In this document: positions 15,889 through 21,192 of the stretch, piece after piece
How positions within the stretch are numbered: the stretch's first letter is position 1
Layout of the letters: every line of letters starts with the position of its first letter
Source of the DNA: B4-G1 sp964393895
Lineage (GTDB): Bacteria > Chloroflexota > Anaerolineae > B4-G1
Length of the DNA stretch: 22,880 nucleotides
Reading direction: 5' to 3'
NCBI GenBank assembly: GCA_964393895.1
Contig: CAYMWP010000074.1
Span: 1-22,880 of the forward strand
Made by a program: the position numbers and the translations under genes
Notes under the pieces: generated by a model
The model's database searches: none
What the model was told of the DNA's origin: nothing
What the model saw: the letters and a program-made list of their open reading frames with translations, nothing else

Positions 15889-16812
15889 TCACTCCTCAGC
15901 CGGCGGACTTGCGGGCAGCTCTGTGGGAGACGCATCTGTGCCACGCAAGTCTACGATGGGCGTGCCGTCGCCGCTGATGACCCATTTGCTGTTCTCCTTC
16001 AGTTCCTGGGCGATCAGGTATTGGAGGTACATCTCGGCCAGGTCGCCCTTGCCCTCCAATTCTGAGAGAATGGCGCGTACCGCCAACTGCTGGGCCGCGG
16101 TGATTTCGGTGATCTGGTACGCCTCCGCGTCCGCCTGCCGCTGGGCCACGTAGAACTCGGCGTCCGCCAGCGTCTGTTGCTGAGCCGCCTCGGCCTGGGC
16201 CTGCTCCTGACGCTGCACGGCCACCATACGGTCTTTGATGGCCGTCATCACCTCGTCCGGCGGCGAGGCACTCTGCATCTGCACGGTGATGAACTGGACG
16301 CCGTACTGTTCCTCTTTCTCTCGCAGAACTTGCATAACCTCCTGATTCATAGCAGCCCGGCTATGCATCACTTCTGTCATCGCTTTGGTGTTGACCACGT
16401 CCCGCAGCCTGCCCTGCACGAACTCAAAGACGATACGCTCTGGGTCGTCCACCTCCAGGGCGTACCTTTTGGGATCGGTCACGCGGTAGGTGTACTGGAG
16501 CGAGACGTCCATGGTCACGTCGTCGGACGTCATGGCCTCCAGCCGCTCGACATAGCCCAGTCGCTCGTTGACTTTGACGATGATGACGGTATCCGCCAGC
16601 GGGATCTGCACGTGCCAGCCCGGGTCTTCGACGGCGACGAAACGACCGCCGCGCAGGTGCAGCCCGCGCTCGTATTCGTGTATCTTGTAGATCGCGGCCC
16701 GGCCCAAAAAGATCAGGACGGCCAGCAGGATAAAGGCAGCCAGTATGACGACGGCCACCTTGTAGAGCCGTTCCAGAGTATTGCGTGAAGGGGATGCTAC
16801 AGTCTCGGTCAT
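15889..16812 (-). CDS. SPFH/band-7 (stomatin/HflC-like) membrane protein
   Basis: A 307-residue protein with one N-terminal membrane helix (about 17-42) and an SPFH domain (about 42-215). The SPFH domain starts AAIYKIHEYERGLHLRGGRF and includes PGWHVQIPLADTV, MTSDDVTMDVSLQYTYRVTDP and RLRDVVNTKAMTEVMHSRAAMN. An Ala/Gln-rich coiled coil (about 200-250) follows, then a short tail. SPFH proteins form membrane-bound oligomers that organise proteases or membrane microdomains. No HflK or NfeD partner is adjacent, so the specific subtype is open. GGAGG lies seven bases before the ATG. It is the first gene of the six-gene - strand run, 21 bases ahead of the LecA-like gene. Confidence 0.9.
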   Translation of the reverse strand: MTETVASPSRNTLERLYKVAVVILAAFILLAVLIFLGRAAIYKIHEYERGLHLRGGRFVAVEDPGWHVQIPLADTVIIVKVNERLGYVERLEAMTSDDVTMDVSLQYTYRVTDPKRYALEVDDPERIVFEFVQGRLRDVVNTKAMTEVMHSRAAMNQEVMQVLREKEEQYGVQFITVQMQSASPPDEVMTAIKDRMVAVQRQEQAQAEAAQQQTLADAEFYVAQRQADAEAYQITEITAAQQLAVRAILSELEGKGDLAEMYLQYLIAQELKENSKWVISGDGTPIVDLRGTDASPTELPASPPAEE

Positions 16813-16848
16813 TGTTTCACCTCCGAAGAATTAAGGATTGGGTGAGCG

Positions 16849-16898
16849 GTGATTTGGAGATTTATGGTAAATCCATCAATCTCCGAGCAACAAATCAC
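16849..16898. repeat. Long imperfect hairpin upstream of the SPFH gene
   Basis: GTGATTT (16849-16855) pairs with AAATCAC (16892-16898). Inside it, GGAGATTTATGG pairs with CCATCAATCTCC across a five-base loop with one mismatch. The structure lies in the leader or promoter region of the SPFH operon and resembles a small dispersed palindromic element. Confidence 0.65.
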
Positions 16899-16956
16899 AA
16901 ATCACCTCGATGTTTCCAGCTTACCAGAATTGGGGCGGTTTGTCTACTGTGATTTC

Positions 16957-16989
16957 CTACAGGTCTTACCTGTAGCTTCCTACAGGTAG
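16957..16989. repeat. CTACAGGT hairpin with an extra copy
   Basis: CTACAGGT (16957-16964), three bases, ACCTGTAG (16968-16975) form a perfect 8-bp stem. A further direct copy, TCCTACAGGTAG, follows at 16978-16989. Confidence 0.6.
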
Positions 16990-17006
16990 AGCCGGTGTAT
17001 CTTCTC

Positions 17007-17145
17007 AAAAAGTTTCAACCTGTGCAATTAGCCCAGGAGGCTCCGTACTATCGCGCCATTTTCACCGCAGAGATCGCAGAGAACGCTGAGAAAATCAAAA
17101 GGGCGGAATGCCAACATTAATCTAACTGCACAGGTGGAAAAAGTT
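17007..17145. mobile_element. Possible 123-bp MITE-like element with direct-repeat flanks
   Basis: Two copies of AAAAAGTT (17007-17014 and 17138-17145) flank a 123-base segment. Its ends are inverted repeats: CAACCTGTGCAATTAG (17016-17031) matches the reverse complement of 17122-17137 at 14 of 16 positions. This is the pattern of a small non-autonomous transposon with target-site duplication. It has no coding capacity. Inside are two CGCAGAGA units (17066-17082) and a truncated palindrome copy. A-rich flanks make a chance direct repeat possible. Confidence 0.5.
17101..17122. repeat. Half copy of the GGCGGAATG palindrome
   Basis: Reads GGGCGGAATGCCA then ACATTAATC. The intact copy at 17158-17188 reads the same but with nine extra bases, TTCCGCCTT, between those two blocks. 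The half copy therefore looks like a precise deletion of one hairpin arm. Confidence 0.7.
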
Positions 17146-17155
17146 GGGGGAAAAG

Positions 17156-17180
17156 TAGGGCGGAATGCCATTCCGCCTTA
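17156..17180. repeat. GGCGGAATG palindrome with one-base centre
   Basis: Arms GGCGGAATG (17159-17167) and CATTCCGCC (17169-17177) around a single C. The pairing extends outward through a G-T wobble to TA...TA (17156-17180), and GTA/TAC ends are visible. Confidence 0.8.
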
Positions 17181-17199
17181 CATTAATCCAAGGCTCCTA

Positions 17200-17216
17200 G
17201 CCCCCGTACCGGGGGC
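17200..17216. repeat. GC-rich 7-bp stem with TAC loop
   Basis: GCCCCCG (17200-17206), loop TAC, CGGGGGC (17210-17216). It lies about 190 bases beyond the permease stop. No T-run follows on either strand, so a terminator role is not supported. Confidence 0.55.
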
Positions 17217-17317
17217 GGGTTCGTAGGATCAATCTCGCTCCTGAGCCGCCCACGGGACGGGGGCTTGAGCGATTGCCCCAGGATATTGAGAAGGGTGTGT
17301 TTCAAATAAGTTGGGTA

Positions 17318-17332
17318 AGACCTCGGAGGTCT
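17318..17332. repeat. AGACCTC palindrome with one-base centre
   Basis: Arms AGACCTC (17318-17324) and GAGGTCT (17326-17332) around a single G, bordered by GTA on the left and AC on the right. It lies about 80 bases downstream of the permease stop codon on the - strand and could fold in the transcript tail. Confidence 0.7.
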
Positions 17333-17409
17333 ACAGGCTTTCGAGCCCGCCAGCAGACTGTCAAGTCCGCTCCACGTGTCACTTTTACCCTGAGGTGTAT
17401 CGTTCGAGG

Positions 17410-18681
17410 TCAGGCGCGCCGCAGCGGTGTGTCGCTCCTAAGGATCAGCCAGATCTCTCGCAGCGTGGGCCGCTTGCCGTAGACGAGCAATCCCACGCGG
17501 AACAGCTTGACTCCCACCCACAGCGCCGCCGGGATGGAAAGCAGCAAGAGCACGATGCTGCCCACGACGTCTATCCAGGGCACCTCTGCCAGAGGCACGC
17601 GCATCATCATCATTGTGGGCGCGGTGAGCGGAAAAAAGCTCAGTATCCGCGCGATGAGCATGTTCGGGTTGGCAAAGAGAAAACCGCTGATCATGTAGGG
17701 CACGGCGGCGAAAAAGGAAAAGATGCCCGCTAACTGTTGGCTCTCTCGCATCGTCGCGCCCAGCGCGCCTATCCCGGCCATCAGGATGGCGTAGAGCGTG
17801 TAACCTAGCAGGTAATAGACCACCCCCAACACCAGTACGCGCATAGGGATGGAGACCGATCCGGCGACGGCCAGGAGGGCCACCGCCCCACCGCTGAACC
17901 CGACCACACTGCCCAGCCAGACCAGCACCTGCGTCAGCCCCAGCGCGCCCAGACCGAGCACCTTTCCCGCCATCAATTCCACCGGTCGAACCGAGGAGAC
18001 GACGATCTCGATCACCCGGCTCTCCTTTTCCTCGCCCACGCTCTGCAGCAGGTAGCCCGAGGAGGTAAAGATGGTCATCACCAAAAAGATCGCCAAAAAG
18101 TAGGGGATGATAAAGGTAAAGGCAAAGCCCCAGGGACCCTCGCCCTGCGTCTCCCCGCTGGAGGAGATGACTCGAGGCTCCACGTTCGCCGGGTCGGCGG
18201 CCCGCTCCCGCAGCGCCGGGTCCACCTGGCCGGCCAGCAGGTGATCCACGAAGAAGGCCCGCACCGTCGCCGAGTCGCTGACTATAGCCGCGTCGAATCC
18301 GCTGCCCGTGCTCATCACCACCACCCGGCCCGTTTCCAGATAATCCTCCCCGATCACCAGCACTTTTGAGACCTCCTCGGCCTTCAAGGCGACCTCCGCG
18401 TCGGCCTCGCTCTCGAACGGGATAAAGTCCTCCTGGTACTCTGGCAGGATGGGGGAAAAGTAGCCCGATTTGTCCGTCACCCCGATGGGCTTATCTCCGA
18501 CCTCGAACTGTTGCTCGAAGAAGGCGCCCAGTTGGCGAGCCTGCCCGGAGAAGAATGTCCCAAACAACAGGACGACCAGGCCCAGCACGGGCACGATCGC
18601 CGTCATGATGATGAACCCGGCCCGCCGCACGTTGGTCAGATACTCGTGGCGGGTGACCACCCAGACTTTGCGCCAGTCCAT
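17410..18681 (-). CDS. ABC-2 type transporter permease (NatB-like)
   Basis: 423 residues from the chosen start. A first membrane helix lies near the N-terminus (about 22-45). A large extracytoplasmic segment of roughly 150 residues follows, then five or six helices in the C-terminal half, with conserved-looking GEEKESRVIEIVVSSVRPVELMAGK before the helix bundle. This is the layout of NatB/YhaP-like exporters. The frame is open to 18717, but ATG 18681 is preferred: AGGAGG lies nine bases upstream, and the protein then begins MDWRKVWVVTRHEY, as relatives do. It begins four bases after the ATPase stop. The substrate is unknown; NatAB exports sodium, but the family is broad. Confidence 0.9.
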   Translation of the reverse strand: MDWRKVWVVTRHEYLTNVRRAGFIIMTAIVPVLGLVVLLFGTFFSGQARQLGAFFEQQFEVGDKPIGVTDKSGYFSPILPEYQEDFIPFESEADAEVALKAEEVSKVLVIGEDYLETGRVVVMSTGSGFDAAIVSDSATVRAFFVDHLLAGQVDPALRERAADPANVEPRVISSSGETQGEGPWGFAFTFIIPYFLAIFLVMTIFTSSGYLLQSVGEEKESRVIEIVVSSVRPVELMAGKVLGLGALGLTQVLVWLGSVVGFSGGAVALLAVAGSVSIPMRVLVLGVVYYLLGYTLYAILMAGIGALGATMRESQQLAGIFSFFAAVPYMISGFLFANPNMLIARILSFFPLTAPTMMMMRVPLAEVPWIDVVGSIVLLLLSIPAALWVGVKLFRVGLLVYGKRPTLREIWLILRSDTPLRRA

Positions 18682-18685
18682 CGTC

Positions 18686-19576
18686 TCACGCCTCCTCGCC
18701 GCCCACCGCGGCCACAAAGATGTCCTCCAGCGGCACCGGCGCTACCTCGAACGCCTGTACCTCGACGTCCCGGTCCAGCAGCCCGCGCAGCACCGCCTGC
18801 GGCCCGGCTCCTTCCGCCAGAGTCAGGTTGAACGCGCCATCGTCCGGCTCGACCTCCAGCACACCGGGCAGGTCGGAGGGGATTTGGAGGGCGCGGACCC
18901 GGATGGTGTTGGGCGCGTACTCCCGTTTGATCTGGGCCAGGGGGCCGTAGAGCAGCGCCCGTCCCCGGTTGATGAGCAGGATGCGGTCGCACAACACCTC
19001 CACCAGGTTCATCTGGTGCGAGCTGAGGACGATGGTCTTGCCCTCCCGGTGCAGATCGGCTACAAAGTCCTTGATGCGCTCGACGTTGACCGGGTCCAGT
19101 CCCTGGAACGGCTCGTCGAGAAAGACCACCTGGGGGTCGTGGACCAGGCTGGCGACGAACTGGAGCCGCTGCTGCATGCCCTGGCTCAGGTCTTTTACCT
19201 TGCGGGAGGCCCAGTCCTCCAGCCGTATCCGTTCCAATAGGGCTGTCGCTCGCTCCCGCGCCGCCGTCCGGGAGACCCCCTTCAGCTCGGCCAGGTAGAC
19301 CAGCGTGTTCAGCACCTTGAGGTTGCGGTAGAGTCCCCGCTCCTCCGGGAGATAGCCCACCTGTCCCTTGGCCTGGCCCGGCCGCCGGCCCAGTACCGCC
19401 ACGCTCCCCGCATCAGGGGTGAGAATGTCCATCACGACGCGGATGGTGGTGGTCTTGCCGGCCCCGTTGGGCCCCAGGAGGCCGAATATCTCCCCCTGCT
19501 CCACCTCGAAGGAGAGGTCGTCCACCGCTGTCACGTCGCCGTACCGTTTCACTAGATTTTGTATTTGGATGATCAA
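18686..19576 (-). CDS. ABC transporter ATP-binding protein (NatA-like)
   Basis: A 296-residue ATPase with all nucleotide-binding motifs: Walker A GPNGAGKTTT (about 36-45), signature LSQGMQQR, Walker B VVFLDEPFQGLDP and the switch histidine in IVLSSHQM. The C-terminal 80 residues (about 215-296) form the extra domain common in ABC-2 exporter ATPases. The start is TTG 19576, preceded by GGAGG at slightly short spacing (four bases); no ATG is available nearby. Together with the permease directly after it, this makes a complete two-gene export system. Q-loop and D-loop spacing looks normal. Confidence 0.93.
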   Translation of the reverse strand: MIIQIQNLVKRYGDVTAVDDLSFEVEQGEIFGLLGPNGAGKTTTIRVVMDILTPDAGSVAVLGRRPGQAKGQVGYLPEERGLYRNLKVLNTLVYLAELKGVSRTAARERATALLERIRLEDWASRKVKDLSQGMQQRLQFVASLVHDPQVVFLDEPFQGLDPVNVERIKDFVADLHREGKTIVLSSHQMNLVEVLCDRILLINRGRALLYGPLAQIKREYAPNTIRVRALQIPSDLPGVLEVEPDDGAFNLTLAEGAGPQAVLRGLLDRDVEVQAFEVAPVPLEDIFVAAVGGEEA

Positions 19577-19605
19577 AGTGCCTCCAGAGCCATAGTTGAG
19601 TGAGA

Positions 19606-19660
19606 CGTGAAACGTGATGCGCGACCAAATACGTTTTACGTTTCACGCATTACGCATTAC
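19606..19660. repeat. CGTGAAACGT inverted repeat with ACGCATT copies
   Basis: CGTGAAACGT (19606-19615) is the reverse complement of ACGTTTCACG (19638-19647), with a 22-base loop. It is followed by two tandem ACGCATT units. The element fills the divergent gap between the ABC ATPase and the nucleotidyltransferase promoter and looks like a dispersed repeat rather than a specific operator. Confidence 0.65.
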
Positions 19661-19668
19661 GTCATCGT

Positions 19669-19697
19669 TTGACATCTTGGCGATAGAAATATACAAT
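19669..19697 (+). promoter_or_regulatory. Strong sigma70-type promoter for the nucleotidyltransferase gene
   Basis: A perfect TTGACA (19669-19674), 17 bases, TACAAT (19692-19697). Transcription would start near 19704, at the GGAG (19704-19707) that precedes ATG 19716. The leader is thus about 12 bases, and the ribosome site sits at the very 5' end of the message. Confidence 0.75.
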
Positions 19698-19715
19698 AAG
19701 TGTGGAGAAATGCAA

Positions 19716-20387
19716 ATGGACATCCCCCCTGCAATTGCCGCCATCGCCCCAGACGGGCGGCTCACTCCTGCTCAGCGACGGCGCTTTATGATAGACTTTT
19801 GCCGGCGGCGCATCCGGCCGGGCGCCGGCAGCGCACCCGAGTTCCTGCAAAGGAGGACGGCTATGAACCCCTGGCCCGATTTGCGGCCTATCCTAGAGGG
19901 TATCCCCTGGGCCATCGTTGGCGGCGTCGCCACCCGCGCCTATATGCCGGAGCGGGGCACAAAGGACCTGGATATTCTGGTGCGCTGGCGGGACGGCGAC
20001 GAGGTGCGAGAACGACTGGAAGCGGCAGGATACCGCTACATCTCGCGCCTGGCCGTACCTGGTTTTCTGGCCCGGTCGCCGGAAGGTGTGGACCTGGATG
20101 TAATCTTTGGTGACTATCCCTGGCTGGACGAGGCCCTGGCCCGCCCCCGGCAGGACGCGGCAGGCTACCCCGTTCTAGCCCTTCCCTACCTGGTGTTGAT
20201 GAAGATGGCTTCCTCGCGCGTTCAGGATACAGCCGATGTGTCCCGTATGCTTGGCCTGGCTTCCGATGAGGAATTGGCGCGAGTGAGAAGAGTCACGGCC
20301 CTTTATGCCCCCGAAGAGGTCGGGGACCTGGAATCACTCATCTACCTGGGTCAGATGGAGTACGCGCATCAAGATTCTGGACGATGA
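19716..20387 (+). CDS. Nucleotidyltransferase-fold protein (AbiEii-like), two possible starts
   Basis: The core from residue 50 (ATG 19863) reads like a stand-alone nucleotidyltransferase: WAIVGGVATRAYMPERGTKDLDILVRW. It has the GG turn, a first DLD acidic pair and a second one (GVDLDVIFGDYPW). Such folds occur in AbiEii-type toxins and related phage-defence or toxin-antitoxin proteins. The first 49 residues are Arg- and Pro-rich (DIPPAIAAIAPDGRLTPAQR) with no recognised domain. Two in-frame starts compete: ATG 19716 (223 residues, near the promoter) and ATG 19863 (174 residues, with a far better ribosome site). The 3' end overlaps the convergent vapC by 19 bases. Activity and substrate are not known. 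Confidence 0.75.
   Translation: MDIPPAIAAIAPDGRLTPAQRRRFMIDFCRRRIRPGAGSAPEFLQRRTAMNPWPDLRPILEGIPWAIVGGVATRAYMPERGTKDLDILVRWRDGDEVRERLEAAGYRYISRLAVPGFLARSPEGVDLDVIFGDYPWLDEALARPRQDAAGYPVLALPYLVLMKMASSRVQDTADVSRMLGLASDEELARVRRVTALYAPEEVGDLESLIYLGQMEYAHQDSGR
19849..19865 (+). promoter_or_regulatory. Strong internal ribosome-binding site and start
   Basis: AAAGGAGG (19849-19856) lies six bases before ATG 19863, in the same frame as the longer nucleotidyltransferase reading frame. It is the best ribosome site of the two candidates and may make the 174-residue form the main, or a second, product. Confidence 0.6.
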
Positions 20388-20815
20388 CCTCCCAGCCAGC
20401 GGATGTGGGGAAAATCGGCGCAGACGGCGTTGTAGAGGCGCTCGTCGGCCGTCCAGAAGGGGCAGTCCAGATGTTCGGCCAGTGCCAGGTAGTGGGCGTC
20501 GTAAGCGGCCGGGCGCTGGAAGCGCGCCGCCAGTTCAAGAGCCTGTTCCGAAAGGCCCGCTGGGTCGAGATAGTGAATGTCGAGCGCCAGAGCCTCTCGC
20601 AATGCCTGACCGGCATCCTCCGAAGACATTGTGCCTCGCGTAGTCCTTCGGCGCAGGGCCAAAGTCACCTCGTAGCGGAGCAGCATGGGGGCCGCCGGCT
20701 GCGAGTTTTTCCTGGTCAACTCTTGCCACAAGGCCAGCGCGGCGCGGCTGAAACGCTCCGCTGTGACCAGGGCGACCACGACGTTGGCATCAACGCAGAC
20801 CGGTGATTTCGGCAT
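20369..20815 (-). CDS. vapC: VapC-like PIN-domain toxin (ribonuclease)
   Basis: A 148-residue PIN-domain protein. PIN toxins cleave RNA, often tRNA or rRNA, using four acidic residues that bind magnesium. Here they are D9 in CVDANVV, E49 in LLRYEVTLAL, D106 in AAYDAHYLALAE and D124 in WTADERLYN. All expected positions are intact, so the toxin is probably active. ATG 20815 is chosen over an upstream in-frame ATG because GGGAGGAG precedes it at good spacing and the protein then starts directly before the first catalytic strand. It overlaps the end of vapB by 26 bases, the usual coupling. The 3' end overlaps the oppositely oriented nucleotidyltransferase gene. Confidence 0.9.
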   Translation of the reverse strand: MPKSPVCVDANVVVALVTAERFSRAALALWQELTRKNSQPAAPMLLRYEVTLALRRRTTRGTMSSEDAGQALREALALDIHYLDPAGLSEQALELAARFQRPAAYDAHYLALAEHLDCPFWTADERLYNAVCADFPHIRWLGGHRPES

Positions 20816-21050
20816 CTCGCTCCTCCCGCATCTGGTTGATCTCCTCCACGCTGCTGTCCATTTCTCCGTATTTCTCATAGTCCTGGAATTGGCGCACCCT
20901 CTCCAGTTGCTCCCACCGCTTCCGGCGGCGCACCTCTGCTTCCAGTACCTCGGCCACCAGGCGGGAGCGTTGGCCTGAGGGGACCATGCGCTTCACTTCC
21001 TCCCACAACCCTTTAGGCAACACCAGAGTGACTCGCGCTACATCTGACAT
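20790..21050 (-). CDS. vapB: VapB-like ribbon-helix-helix antitoxin
   Basis: An 86-residue antitoxin from ATG 21050. The N-terminal part (ARVTLVLPKGLWEEVKRM followed by RSRLVAEVLEAEV) has the strand-helix-helix pattern of ribbon-helix-helix DNA-binding proteins. The charged C-terminal half (about 50-86, rich in Arg, Glu and Asp) would bind and block the PIN toxin. ATG 21050 gives the standard start; a more upstream ATG (21080) adds ten residues and lies at the edge of the operator. GAAGGGGG precedes the chosen start at normal spacing. The adjacent inverted repeat and promoter suggest autoregulation by the VapBC complex. Confidence 0.85.
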   Translation of the reverse strand: MSDVARVTLVLPKGLWEEVKRMVPSGQRSRLVAEVLEAEVRRRKRWEQLERVRQFQDYEKYGEMDSSVEEINQMREERDAEITGLR

Positions 21051-21079
21051 TTGGATGCCCCCTTCGTATGCGCTGTCCA

Positions 21080-21098
21080 TACATACTCGTCGTATGTA
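21080..21098 (-). promoter_or_regulatory. Putative VapB operator
   Basis: Perfect 7-bp inverted repeat TACATAC (21080-21086) / GTATGTA (21092-21098) with a five-base spacer, directly touching the -10 box of the vapBC promoter. Further CGTATG/CATAC copies lie at 21066-21082. A bound antitoxin complex would block transcription start. Confidence 0.6.
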
Positions 21099-21127
21099 AT
21101 TGTACTACACCCTGTTTTTTCTGACAA
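21099..21127 (-). promoter_or_regulatory. vapBC promoter
   Basis: On the - strand: TTGTCA (21127-21122), a 17-base spacer and TACAAT (21104-21099). Transcription would start around 21092, inside the operator, about 42 bases before the vapB ATG. Confidence 0.65.
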
Positions 21128-21132
21128 TGGGA

Positions 21133-21167
21133 AGAAACCAGGTTTTTTCCGAAAAAACCAGGTTTCT
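21133..21167. repeat. 17-bp near-perfect palindrome with one-base centre
   Basis: Arms 21133-21149 and 21151-21167 flank a single C. The left arm reads AGAAACCAGGTTTTTTC; the right arm is its reverse complement except for one base, at the middle of CCAGG. It lies between vapBC and the glycosyltransferase gene, about 25 bases past the latter's stop codon. With its A/T runs it could act as a terminator for that gene as well as being a dispersed repeat. Confidence 0.75.
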
Positions 21168-21192
21168 GGCAGGCTCGTCTATACGTCCCTGG

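Larger units (their letters stand above)
16813..17409. other. Gene-free, repeat-dense intergenic region
   Basis: Roughly 600 bases without a convincing gene, between the end of the ABC permease and the start of the SPFH gene. It holds two hairpins, a MITE-like element, palindromes and a GC-rich stem, listed separately. A weak promoter candidate for the SPFH operon on the - strand is TAGACA (16946-16941), 17 bases, TAAGCT (16923-16918); the -10 match is poor. No tRNA or other RNA gene is recognisable. Confidence 0.7.

Noticed and set aside
15889..16812. SPFH gene as hflC
   Set aside because: No hflK lies next to it and the sequence does not single out the HflC subgroup.
17064..17090. Repeated CGCAGAGA units as a CRISPR or tandem array
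   Set aside because: Only two short adjacent copies with no spacers.
17200..17216. GC-rich stem as the ABC permease terminator
   Set aside because: No T-run follows in the transcript direction, and it lies about 190 bases past the stop.
18682..18717. Upstream ATG (18717) as the permease start
   Set aside because: It would overlap the ATPase gene by 32 bases and add residues unlike the family; ATG 18681 has AGGAGG at nine bases.
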